DNA from: Pseudomonas syringae
Lineage (GTDB): Bacteria; Pseudomonadota; Gammaproteobacteria; Pseudomonadales; Pseudomonadaceae
NCBI RefSeq assembly: GCF_021606685.1
Contig: NZ_WKCB01000046.1
Location: 1 to 46,321, forward strand
DNA: 46,321 nucleotides
Reading direction: 5' to 3'
Made by a program: the position numbers and the translations under genes. The stretch's first letter is position 1, and every line of letters begins with the position of its first letter. This document shows positions 23,650-31,116 of the stretch, in pieces. Under the pieces are notes generated by a model. It saw nothing but the letters and a program-made list of their open reading frames with translations, had not been told where the DNA came from and made no database searches.

Positions 23650-24927
23650 ATGACTCAATTGCGCCGTGTAGCGATCATTGGCGGTAACCGCATTCCGTTC
23701 GCCCGTTCCAATGGCCCGTACGCCACGGCGAGCAACCAGGCCATGCTGACTGCCGCCCTTGAGGGCCTGATCGAGCGCTATCACCTGCACGGCCTGCGCA
23801 TTGGTGAGGTGGCCGCCGGCGCGGTGCTCAAGCATTCCCGCGACTTCAACCTCACCCGCGAATGCGTGCTGGGCTCGCGCCTGTCGCCGCAAACTCCGGC
23901 CTATGACATTCAACAGGCCTGCGGTACCGGGTTGGAGGCGGCCCTGCTGGTGGCCAACAAGATTGCCCTGGGCCAGATCGAATGCGGCATCGCCGGCGGG
24001 GTGGACACCACCTCCGACGCCCCCATCGGCGTGAACGAAGGGCTGCGCAAAATCCTGCTGCAAGCCAACCGCAGCAAAACCCTGGCGGATAAATTAAAAG
24101 TCCTGTTACAACTTCGTCCGCAGCACCTCAAACCCGAATTACCGCGCAATGGTGAACCCCGCACCGGCTTGTCCATGGGCCAGCATTGCGAGTTGATGGC
24201 ACAAACCTGGCAGATCCCCCGCGCCGAGCAGGACCAGTTGGCCCTCGAGAGCCACCAGAAAATGGCCGCCGCCTACGCCGAGGGCTGGCACAACGATTTG
24301 CTGACGCCTTTTCTGGGCCTGACCCGCGACAACAACCTGCGCCCCGACCTGACCCTGGAAAAACTCGCCGCGCTCAAGCCCGCCTTCGAGCGCAGCGAAA
24401 AGGGCACGCTCACCGCCGGCAACTCCACGCCGCTCACCGATGGTGCGTCGCTGGTGCTGCTGGGCAGTGAAGCCTGGGCCAAGGAGCGTGGCTTGCCGAT
24501 CCTTGCGTATTTGCGCGACGGTGAGGCGGCGGCGGTGGATTTCGTCAACGGTGCCGAAGGCCTGTTGATGGCGCCGGTGTATGCCGTGCCACGCTTGCTG
24601 GCGAGGAATGGTCTGACGTTGCAGGACTTCGACTACTACGAGATCCACGAAGCTTTCGCCGCCCAAGTGTTGTGCACGCTCAAGGCCTGGGAGGATGCGG
24701 ATTACTGCAAGACGCGCCTGGGGCTGGAGGCGCCGCTGGGCGCCATCGACCGCAGCCGCCTCAACGTCAAGGGCAGCTCCCTGGCGGCCGGGCACCCGTT
24801 TGCCGCCACCGGGGGGCGCATCGTCGCCAACCTGGCCAAGTTGCTGGATGCGGCGGGCAAGGGGCGCGGGCTGATTTCGATCTGCGCTGCCGGTGGGCAA
24901 GGTGTCACTGCGATCATCGAGCGTTGA
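23650..24927 (+). CDS. Acetyl-CoA C-acyltransferase (thiolase, FadI-like)
   Basis: A 425-aa thiolase. Catalytic residues are visible: Cys91 in QQACGTGLEAA, His333 in EIHEAFAAQ, His382 in AGHPFAATGGR and Cys412 in ICAAGGQGVTAIIER. It condenses or cleaves acyl-CoA and acetyl-CoA. The length and insertion pattern (a long segment around residues 130-180) resemble FadI-type thiolases. The 105-base divergent spacer (23545-23649) links its control to the FabG-MaoC operon. Together the three genes supply thiolase, 3-ketoacyl reductase and hydratase, but I see no acyl-CoA dehydrogenase or ligase. Direction (degradation or chain extension) is not decided by the sequence. The ATG at 23650 follows AGGGAGC. 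Confidence 0.9.
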   Translation: MTQLRRVAIIGGNRIPFARSNGPYATASNQAMLTAALEGLIERYHLHGLRIGEVAAGAVLKHSRDFNLTRECVLGSRLSPQTPAYDIQQACGTGLEAALLVANKIALGQIECGIAGGVDTTSDAPIGVNEGLRKILLQANRSKTLADKLKVLLQLRPQHLKPELPRNGEPRTGLSMGQHCELMAQTWQIPRAEQDQLALESHQKMAAAYAEGWHNDLLTPFLGLTRDNNLRPDLTLEKLAALKPAFERSEKGTLTAGNSTPLTDGASLVLLGSEAWAKERGLPILAYLRDGEAAAVDFVNGAEGLLMAPVYAVPRLLARNGLTLQDFDYYEIHEAFAAQVLCTLKAWEDADYCKTRLGLEAPLGAIDRSRLNVKGSSLAAGHPFAATGGRIVANLAKLLDAAGKGRGLISICAAGGQGVTAIIER

Positions 24928-25061
24928 TTGTGCTGAAAATTGGCATATTGGATGCATTCTTGAGTGGTCAGAGGTCGGTAGCCTCTCCCACCGGCGAGCC
25001 GATTGCCGTATAACGAGTGCCATACGCGTACTTGGTAATAAAGGACCCACAATAAAAGCTG

Positions 25062-25958
25062 ATGAAGACTCCTAAACGCATTGAACCCCTGATCGAAGAC
25101 GGTCTGGTCGACGAAGTGCTGCGCCCACTCATGAGTGGTAAAGAAGCAGCTGTTTATGTGGTGCGCTGCGGCAATGAATTGCGTTGCGCCAAGGTTTACA
25201 AGGAGGCGAATAAACGAAGTTTTCGTCAGGCATCCGAATACCAGGAAGGCCGTAAGGTCCGTAACAGCCGGCAGGCCCGGGCCATGGCCAAGGGCTCCAA
25301 GTTCGGCAAGAAAGAAACCGAAGATGCCTGGCAGAACGCCGAAGTGGCGGCATTGTTCCGTCTGGCTGGCGCGGGCGTTCGCGTGCCCCAGCCCTATGAC
25401 TTCCTTGAAGGCGTGCTGCTGATGGAGCTGGTGGCCGACGAGTACGGCGACGCCGCGCCGCGTCTGAACGACGTGACGCTGGAGCCGGATCAGGCGCGCG
25501 AATACCACGCCTTCCTGATTTCCCAGATCGTGCTGATGCTGTGTACCGGCCTGGTGCACGGTGACCTGTCCGAGTTCAACGTTTTGCTGACGCCCACCGG
25601 CCCGGTGATCATCGACCTCCCCCAGGCGGTGGATGCGGCGGGCAACAACCACGCGTTCAGCATGCTGGAGCGGGATGTGGGCAACATGGCTTCCTATTTC
25701 GGGCGTTTTGCCCCGGAATTGAAGAAGACCAAGTACGCCAAGGAAATGTGGGCGCTGTACGAAGCGGGCACGTTGCACCCGGCCAGCGTCTTGACCGGCG
25801 AGTTCGACGAGCCGGAAGAGTTGGCAGACGTGGGCGGTGTGATCCGCGAGATCGAAGCGGCGCGGCTGGATGAAGAGCGCAAGCAAGCGATTCGCGCGGC
25901 GGATGATGCGCCGCCGACCAAGACGGCAGAAGAACCGCCGCCGCCTTGGATGCAGTGA
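25062..25958 (+). CDS. RIO1-like serine protein kinase (PA4780-like)
   Basis: A 298-aa kinase of the RIO family, otherwise mainly archaeal and eukaryotic. Motifs: a flexible P-loop region MSGKEAAVYVVRCG, the ATP lysine Lys44 in CAKVYKE, the catalytic loop VHGDLSEFNVLL (Asp168, Asn173) and the metal-binding IIDLPQAV (Asp185 in place of the DFG aspartate). The C-terminal tail after residue ~245 is charged and ends in a proline run. Eukaryotic RIO kinases act in ribosome maturation; the P. aeruginosa homologue PA4780 has been described as a protein kinase, but its targets in bacteria are not clear to me. It stands alone between the thiolase and a REP doublet. Confidence 0.88.
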   Translation: MKTPKRIEPLIEDGLVDEVLRPLMSGKEAAVYVVRCGNELRCAKVYKEANKRSFRQASEYQEGRKVRNSRQARAMAKGSKFGKKETEDAWQNAEVAALFRLAGAGVRVPQPYDFLEGVLLMELVADEYGDAAPRLNDVTLEPDQAREYHAFLISQIVLMLCTGLVHGDLSEFNVLLTPTGPVIIDLPQAVDAAGNNHAFSMLERDVGNMASYFGRFAPELKKTKYAKEMWALYEAGTLHPASVLTGEFDEPEELADVGGVIREIEAARLDEERKQAIRAADDAPPTKTAEEPPPPWMQ

Positions 25959-25990
25959 TCTTCTGGCAAGTAAGGCTCTAAAGTCAGTGG

Positions 25991-26096
25991 AGATCAAAAT
26001 GTGGGAGGGGGCTTGCCCCCGATTGCAGTGGATCAGCTACAGATAAGCTGACTGACCCACCGCTATCGGGGGCAAGCCCCCTCCCACATTTGATCT
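25991..26096. repeat. REP inverted pair (GGGGGCTTGCCCCCG type)
   Basis: Arms at 25991-26023 and 26065-26096 (core GTGGGAGGGGGCTTGCCCCC) are reverse complements over about 32 bases apart from one extra A. The spacer carries ACTGACCCACCGCTATCGG, almost the same as in the 36.7-kb element, so the two belong to one subfamily. It lies between the convergent RIO kinase and cueR genes. Confidence 0.9.
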
Positions 26097-26108
26097 GTGT
26101 ACACCCGC

Positions 26109-26510
26109 TCAGGCGCAGCAGCTACCGGACGCCAACTCCTTGAGAATCGGGCAATCGGGCCGATGATCGCCCTGGCAGTGCTCCACCAGGTCCTGCAAGG
26201 TATCGCGCAGTTGGCCCAGCTCCAGAATCTTCTGGTTCAGCTCATCAATATGCTGGCGCGCCAACGCCTTCACGTCGGCGCTGGCCCGTTGCCGGTCCTG
26301 CCACAGGGTCAGCAACTTGCCGACCTCTTCCAATGAAAACCCCAGATCCCGCGACCGCTTGATAAACGCCAGCGTGTGCAAGTCGTCCTGGCCATAAACG
26401 CGATAGCCGCTGTCGGTGCGGTGGGCGGCCTTGAGCAGGCCGGTGGACTCGTAATAACGAATCATCTTGGCGCTGAGCCCGCTCTGGCGGGCGGCCTGGC
26501 CGATGTTCAT
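26109..26510 (-). CDS. cueR: CueR copper-responsive MerR-family regulator
   Basis: A 133-aa MerR-family activator. The helix-turn-helix and wing are MNIGQAARQSGLSAKMIRYYESTGLL and GYRVY. A coiled-coil dimerisation helix follows, then the metal loop with Cys in HCQGDHRPDCPI, which is the CueR two-cysteine pattern for Cu(I), and a C-terminal SGSCCA. It should twist open the 19-bp-spaced promoters found at copA and copZ. The start is ATG 26510, overlapping the copA stop (ATGA); the open frame further upstream is inside copA. It is therefore the last gene of the copA transcript, which would let copper raise CueR levels unless it also has an internal promoter. The same cueA-cueR order is known in P. 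putida. Confidence 0.92.
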   Translation of the reverse strand: MNIGQAARQSGLSAKMIRYYESTGLLKAAHRTDSGYRVYGQDDLHTLAFIKRSRDLGFSLEEVGKLLTLWQDRQRASADVKALARQHIDELNQKILELGQLRDTLQDLVEHCQGDHRPDCPILKELASGSCCA

Positions 26511-28708
26511 GGGCGTTGATCCTCCAAGTTCTTGGGCTTCCACGTCTTCAACAGTAAGGCATTGCTCACCACGCTGACACTGGACAAGGCCATCGCCGCG
26601 CCCGCCAACACCGGGTTGAGCAGGCCAAAGGCCGCCAGGGGAATGCCGATCAAGTTATACACAAAGGCCCAGAACAGGTTCTGGCGGATTTTTGCGTAGG
26701 TCTTGCGGCTGATCTCCAACGCGGCGGGCACCAGGCGTGGGTCGCCGCGCATCAGGGTGATACCGGCCGCGTGCATCGCCACGTCGGTGCCGCCGCCCAT
26801 GGCGATGCCGATATCGGCAGCGGCCAGGGCCGGGGCGTCGTTGATGCCGTCGCCGACCATCGCCACCATCGCGGTTTTTTTCAGCGCGGCCACGGTAGCG
26901 GCTTTTTCGGCCGGCAGCACTTCGGCGTGTACATCCTCGATACCCAGCGCTGCCGCGACCACACGCGCACTGCCGCGATTGTCGCCGGTGAGCAAATGGC
27001 TGCTGATGTGCTGCGCCTTGAGTTGCTGCACAGCGTCCAGCGCGCCGGGCTTGAGCGTGTCGCCAAAGGCGAACAGCCCCAGTACGCGTGGCTGCGCACC
27101 TTGCTCGATCAGCCAGGAGAGGGTGCGACCTTCGGCTTCCCAGGCCGTGGCGGAGGCGGCCAGGTCGCCCATGCTCAAACCGCTTTCCTCCAACAGGCGA
27201 CGATTGCCCAAGGCCAAGGCCTGGCCCGCGAGCGTACCGGCGATGCCGCGCCCGGTCAGGGCTTGGCTGGCCGTCACATCGGCCACTGTCAGGCCTTTTT
27301 CAATGCACGCGTCCAGCACGGCCTTGGCCAAGGGGTGTTCGCTGCCGCGCTGCAACGCACCGGCTTGCGCCAGCAGCAAGGCTTCGTTGCCATCCAGCGC
27401 GACCAAATGGGCAATCCTGGGGGCGCCGGAGGTGAGCGTGCCGGTTTTGTCGAACACCACCGCACTCACGGCATGGGCACGCTCGAGGGCTTCGGCGTCC
27501 TTGATCAGGATGCCGTAGCGCGCAGCGACGCCGGTGCCGGCCATGATCGCGGTTGGCGTGGCCAAGCCCAGGGCGCACGGGCACGCGATCACCAGCACGG
27601 CCACCGCATTGATGATCGCAGTCTCCAGGGGCGCGCCGTACAGCCACCAGCCCAGCAGCGTGATCACGGCCAGCACCAGCACGGCGGGCACGAACACCTG
27701 GCTGACTTTATCCACCAGTTTCTGGATCGGCGCCTTGGCGGCCTGGGCCTCTTCCACCAGGCGGATGATCCGCGCCAGCACGCTTTCGGCGCCGAGGGCG
27801 AGGGTGCGCACCAGCAGGCGACCTTCGCCATTGATGGCGCCGCCGGTGACCTTGTCGCCTGGCTGCTTGGGCACGGGCAGGCTTTCGCCGCTGATCAGGG
27901 CTTCGTCGGCATGACTCTGGCCGTCCACCACTTCACCGTCCACCGGGAAGCGCTCGCCAGGTTTTACCAGCACCAGGTCATTGAGCTTGAGTGCAGCGAT
28001 GGCGACGTCTTCCTCACGCCCCTCCAGCACCCGGATCGCCCGTTCGGGCCGCAGCGCTTCAAGGGCGCGGATGGCGCTGGCAGTCTGACGCTTGGCGCGG
28101 CTTTCCAGGTATTTACCCAGCAGCACCAGAGCGATCACCACCGCTGAGGCTTCGAAGTACAAATGGGGCGCCATGCCAGCATGGGCGGTGAGCCATTCAT
28201 AAAGACTCAGGCCGTAACCGGCGCTGGTGCCGATAGCCACCAGCAGGTCCATATTGCCAGCACCGGCGCGCACGGCTTTCCAGGCGGCAATATAGAAGCG
28301 TGCACCGAGGATGAATTGCACCGGCGTGGCCAGGGTGAATTGCACCCAGGCGGGCAGCATCCAGTGCAGACCAAAGGGTTCCACCAGCATCGGCAGCACC
28401 AACGGCAAGGCCAGCGCGATGGCCAGCAGCAACGCCCAGCGCTCGTGGTGCAGGCGTTGGGCCTGATCGGCCTGGGTGGCGGTTTCGCTTTGCGCCAGGG
28501 TGGCGGTGTAACCGGCCTTGTCGACGGCGGCGATCAATACGCTGGGGTCGATCTGGCCGAGCACTTCTACGTGGGCGCGCTCGTTGGCCAGGTTGACACT
28601 GACGCTGTGCACCCCCGGCACCTTGCCCAGCGCGCGCTCGACACGCCCGGCACAACTGGCGCAGGTCATGCCGCTGATGGGCAGGTCAAAGGTGGTGGAT
28701 CCATTCAT
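26507..28708 (-). CDS. copA: Cu(I)-exporting P1B-type ATPase (CopA/CueA)
   Basis: A 733-aa P1B ATPase. One N-terminal heavy-metal domain with ISGMTCASCAGRVERAL (Cys16, Cys19) is followed by membrane helices and the actuator domain (SGES). The transmembrane metal site is CPC at 376-378 (VIACPCALGLATP), the phosphorylated Asp420 is in DKTGTLTSG, HP is in SEHPLAKAV, and the hinge is GDGINDAPALA. A C-terminal helix pair (YNLIGIPLAAFG, NPVLAGAAMALSSVSVVSNALLL) has the N, Y and MSS residues of Cu(I) pumps. It exports Cu(I) from the cytoplasm. The ATG at 28708 has a perfect ribosome site (GGAGGA). It has a CueR-type promoter immediately upstream and is coupled to cueR. Confidence 0.95.
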   Translation of the reverse strand: MNGSTTFDLPISGMTCASCAGRVERALGKVPGVHSVSVNLANERAHVEVLGQIDPSVLIAAVDKAGYTATLAQSETATQADQAQRLHHERWALLLAIALALPLVLPMLVEPFGLHWMLPAWVQFTLATPVQFILGARFYIAAWKAVRAGAGNMDLLVAIGTSAGYGLSLYEWLTAHAGMAPHLYFEASAVVIALVLLGKYLESRAKRQTASAIRALEALRPERAIRVLEGREEDVAIAALKLNDLVLVKPGERFPVDGEVVDGQSHADEALISGESLPVPKQPGDKVTGGAINGEGRLLVRTLALGAESVLARIIRLVEEAQAAKAPIQKLVDKVSQVFVPAVLVLAVITLLGWWLYGAPLETAIINAVAVLVIACPCALGLATPTAIMAGTGVAARYGILIKDAEALERAHAVSAVVFDKTGTLTSGAPRIAHLVALDGNEALLLAQAGALQRGSEHPLAKAVLDACIEKGLTVADVTASQALTGRGIAGTLAGQALALGNRRLLEESGLSMGDLAASATAWEAEGRTLSWLIEQGAQPRVLGLFAFGDTLKPGALDAVQQLKAQHISSHLLTGDNRGSARVVAAALGIEDVHAEVLPAEKAATVAALKKTAMVAMVGDGINDAPALAAADIGIAMGGGTDVAMHAAGITLMRGDPRLVPAALEISRKTYAKIRQNLFWAFVYNLIGIPLAAFGLLNPVLAGAAMALSSVSVVSNALLLKTWKPKNLEDQRP

Positions 28709-28737
28709 GGGGCAGTCCTCCTGAAGACGTTGCCCCT

Positions 28738-28768
28738 AGCATCAACCTTGACCTGTGGGTAAGGTCAA
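28738..28768 (-). promoter_or_regulatory. CueR-type promoter/operator of copA
   Basis: On the minus strand, -35 TTGACC (28768-28763) and -10 GATGCT (28743-28738) are separated by a 19-bp spacer, which is longer than normal and typical of MerR-family promoters. The dyad GACCTT-N11-AAGGTT (28766-28744) has the same halves and spacing as the E. coli copA operator as I remember it. It starts six bases after the stop of the upstream hypothetical gene. Confidence 0.85.
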
Positions 28769-28774
28769 GCGTGT

Positions 28775-29155
28775 TTAATATTCCAGCGCGGCAGGTTTCA
28801 AGTACATACCGTCCTGGCCTTGGGCGATACGCAGCTTGCGTACATCACCGGCCCGGAGTGTGATGTTCTGCGCCGGTGGCGCCAGCAGGCCCGGCAAGCA
28901 GCCTGGGGATTGGCCCGGCAACAGCTTGAGGCGCAGGGACAGATTGCCCGCCGGCAGGTTGAACGAGGTGGCCTGTTCCTGGAACAGCCGGCCCGCCAAC
29001 TGGTCATTGAGGTACAAGCCGATTTCGCAATTGGTCGGTACTTCCAGGCGTTCGCGGGAAATGATCAGCACCGCATAGTCTTCTGCGGCGCTGGCCTGGG
29101 GCGCAACGGCAGACAAGCTCATCAGGCCGACAAGGCCAAAAAACGACCAGCGCAT
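28775..29155 (-). CDS. Small secreted protein of unknown function between copA and copZ
   Basis: A 126-aa protein with a signal peptide (MRWSFFGLVGLMSLSAVAPQASA) and a predicted all-beta mature part (YAVLIISRERLEVPTNCEIG ..., GNLSLRLKLLPGQSPGC). There are two cysteines that could form a disulphide. I do not recognise the family. No Met-rich or His-rich copper-binding pattern is visible. It lies in the same direction as copA and ends six bases before the copA promoter, but has no CueR box of its own on the minus strand. Its start is divergent from the copZ promoter, so the copZ operator region could reach it. A link with copper is positional only. Confidence 0.75.
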   Translation of the reverse strand: MRWSFFGLVGLMSLSAVAPQASAAEDYAVLIISRERLEVPTNCEIGLYLNDQLAGRLFQEQATSFNLPAGNLSLRLKLLPGQSPGCLPGLLAPPAQNITLRAGDVRKLRIAQGQDGMYLKPAALEY

Positions 29156-29242
29156 GGCGAATGCTCCGTGGTTTGAATCAAAGATGGGTGAAGCTTGGCC
29201 GACGTCGCCCCCGAATACCAGCCCGGCAGATCATCGCGGAAC

Positions 29243-29273
29243 TTGACCTTGCCATCGTGGCAAGGTCGAGACT
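29243..29273 (+). promoter_or_regulatory. CueR-type promoter/operator of copZ
   Basis: TTGACC (-35, 29243-29248), a 19-bp spacer and GAGACT (-10, 29268-29273). The perfect dyad GACCTTGCC-N5-GGCAAGGTC (29245-29267) fills the spacer. Same layout as the copA promoter, with a more symmetrical operator. The copZ start is 30 bases downstream with a good AAGGAG. Confidence 0.9.
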
Positions 29274-29302
29274 GGCTTCAACCTCATCCAAGGAGTTATG
29301 TC

Positions 29303-29500
29303 ATGCAAGTATTCAGTGTTGAAGGAATGACCTGCGGCCATTGCGTCCGGGCCGTGACCCAGGCGGTGCAGAGCCAGGACCCGGCGGCCAGTGTGAAGGT
29401 CGACCTGGCGGCGAAGGAGGTGGGCGTCGAGAGCCGTTTGTCTGCCGAGCAGGTGATCAGCCTGATCACCGAGGAAGGCTACAGCGCCAAGCTCGCCTGA
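29303..29500 (+). CDS. copZ: CopZ copper chaperone
   Basis: A 65-aa heavy-metal-associated domain protein: MQVFSVEGMTCGHCVRAVTQAV, with the metal motif MTCGHC (Cys12 and Cys15), and a Tyr near the end (EEGYSAKLA). CopZ binds Cu(I) in the cytoplasm and delivers it to CopA and CueR. The ATG at 29303 is right after AAGGAG; the longer open frame upstream runs through the promoter and is not coding. Divergent from the unknown secreted protein. Confidence 0.93.
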   Translation: MQVFSVEGMTCGHCVRAVTQAVQSQDPAASVKVDLAAKEVGVESRLSAEQVISLITEEGYSAKLA

Positions 29501-29585
29501 CCCGCCTAAATAGTTAGCGAGCTATCGTGTTCAATGCACCCAAGCACGGCTAGACTGTCGGGCTGCCGACACACTTGGGTGCCTG

Positions 29586-30779
29586 ATGAACCTTCGCATA
29601 ATCCTGATTCTGGGTGCCTTGAGCGCCTTCGCGCCGCTGGCGATCGATTTCTACCTGCCGGGCTTTCCGGCCATGGCCACGGCCTTTGCGACCGACGAAA
29701 AACATATCCAGCTGACCCTGGCGGTGTATTTCGCTGGCCTGGCCATTGGCCAACTGATCTACGGCCCACTGGCCGACCGCTTTGGTCGGCGCGGCCCGCT
29801 GCTCAGTGGTGTCACGCTGTTTACCCTGGCGTCGTTCGCGTGCGCCTTCGCGCCGTCCCTGGAATGGCTGATCGGCGCGCGCTTCGTGCAGGCCCTCGGC
29901 GGTTGCGCGGGCATGGTGATTTCGCGCGCGGTGGTCAGCGACAAATGCGATGCGGTGGGCTCGGCCAAAGTGTTTTCCCAGTTGATGCTGGTCACCGGCC
30001 TGGCGCCGATCCTTGCACCGCTGGCCGGCGGGTTGATGGTGGGGCTGTGGGGCTGGCAGTCGATCTTCCTGGCGCTGTCGTTGTTCAGCGTGATGGCGGC
30101 CATTGCCGTGGCGGTCGGGCTGCCGGAAACCTTCCCGGCCCATCAGCCGCGTCAACCGTTGTCCGGCTCGCTGCGTCGCTATGGCGCGCTGCTGTCAGAC
30201 CGGGTCTACCTCGGTTACGCCCTCACCGGGGGCATCTCGATTGCCGGGATGTTTGCCTACATTGCCGGTTCGCCCTTCGTATTTATCAAGCTGTACGGCG
30301 TGCCCGCCGAGCATTACGGCTGGTTGTTCGGCTCCAACGCCGCCGGGTTTATCCTGGTGGCGCAGGTCAATGCGCGGTTGCTGTCCAAACGCGGCCCGGC
30401 GTTTTTACTCTCGCGCAGTGTGTGGGTCTACCTGCTGGCGGCGTTGACGTTGCTCGGCATTGCGGCATTGCGCACCGATGCCCTGTGGCCACTGCTGGTG
30501 CCGCTGTTTATCTGCATCGCCAGCCTGGGCTGCATTTTGCCCAACACCTCAGCCTGCGCCATGAGCGGGCAGGGCGCGCGGGCCGGCAGTGCTTCGGCAT
30601 TGCTGGGCTGCATCCAGTTTGGCGTAGCCGCAGGCGCAGCTTCGCTGGTGGGGGTGCTGCACGATGGCACGGCAATGCCGATGGCGATGGTCATCTGTTT
30701 GTGCGGTGTGTTGGCGGTGACGATTGCGATGTCGACCCAGCGCCTGCAACGGGCGAGGGCCGCGCAGGCGCAGGTCTGA
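29586..30779 (+). CDS. Bcr/CflA-family drug exporter (MFS)
   Basis: A 397-aa major facilitator protein with about 12 membrane helices. The N-terminus LGALSAFAPLAIDFYLPGFP is the Bcr/CflA signature. MFS motif A is GPLADRFGRRGPLL between helices 2 and 3, and an Arg sits in helix 4 (GARFVQALGGCAGMVISRAV). The family exports drugs such as bicyclomycin, chloramphenicol or sulfonamides in exchange for protons; the substrate cannot be told here. Single gene, converging on a 60-aa ORF eight bases beyond its stop. Confidence 0.9.
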   Translation: MNLRIILILGALSAFAPLAIDFYLPGFPAMATAFATDEKHIQLTLAVYFAGLAIGQLIYGPLADRFGRRGPLLSGVTLFTLASFACAFAPSLEWLIGARFVQALGGCAGMVISRAVVSDKCDAVGSAKVFSQLMLVTGLAPILAPLAGGLMVGLWGWQSIFLALSLFSVMAAIAVAVGLPETFPAHQPRQPLSGSLRRYGALLSDRVYLGYALTGGISIAGMFAYIAGSPFVFIKLYGVPAEHYGWLFGSNAAGFILVAQVNARLLSKRGPAFLLSRSVWVYLLAALTLLGIAALRTDALWPLLVPLFICIASLGCILPNTSACAMSGQGARAGSASALLGCIQFGVAAGAASLVGVLHDGTAMPMAMVICLCGVLAVTIAMSTQRLQRARAAQAQV

Positions 30780-30787
30780 AAGGCAGC

Positions 30788-30970
30788 TTAGCCAGCGGCG
30801 GAACGTTGCTGGCTGAGCGGGAAGCGATGGGGGGCCTGGATACGGGCCTGCAGGGTGTCGGCAAAGGCGCGGGCCTCGGCCTCGGTGCGGAAGGTGAACG
30901 CATCGCCGTTGAGACGAACCTGCCATTTGTTGCCTGGGGCTTTTGCTAACGCTTTTATCAGGATCTTCAT
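30788..30970 (-). CDS. 60-aa conserved-looking small protein
   Basis: A short ORF, MKILIKALAKAPGNKWQVRL..., with a basic N-terminus and a middle NGDAFTFRTEAEARAFADTLQARI that looks like a beta-hairpin followed by a helix. Coding GC bias is typical. It faces the MFS gene convergently. An imperfect inverted repeat (GCTTAGCCAGC / GCTGGCTGAGC, 30787-30819 region) overlaps its last codons and may serve as a two-way stop signal. Similar small proteins occur in other Pseudomonas, I believe; function unknown. A longer upstream start is possible, but the ATG at 30970 gives the cleanest N-terminus. Confidence 0.6.
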   Translation of the reverse strand: MKILIKALAKAPGNKWQVRLNGDAFTFRTEAEARAFADTLQARIQAPHRFPLSQQRSAAG

Positions 30971-31116
30971 TGCTGACTTCCTCACGTAAAAGAATCGTGG
31001 CAAAGGCGGCCAATATAAACCCGAATACGCTTACAAATATGACAAAGATCAACTCTCTGACTAGCGGCGTCGTCCATCACTCACATGAGTAACAGACGAC
31101 GCTGACAGACGTTGTT

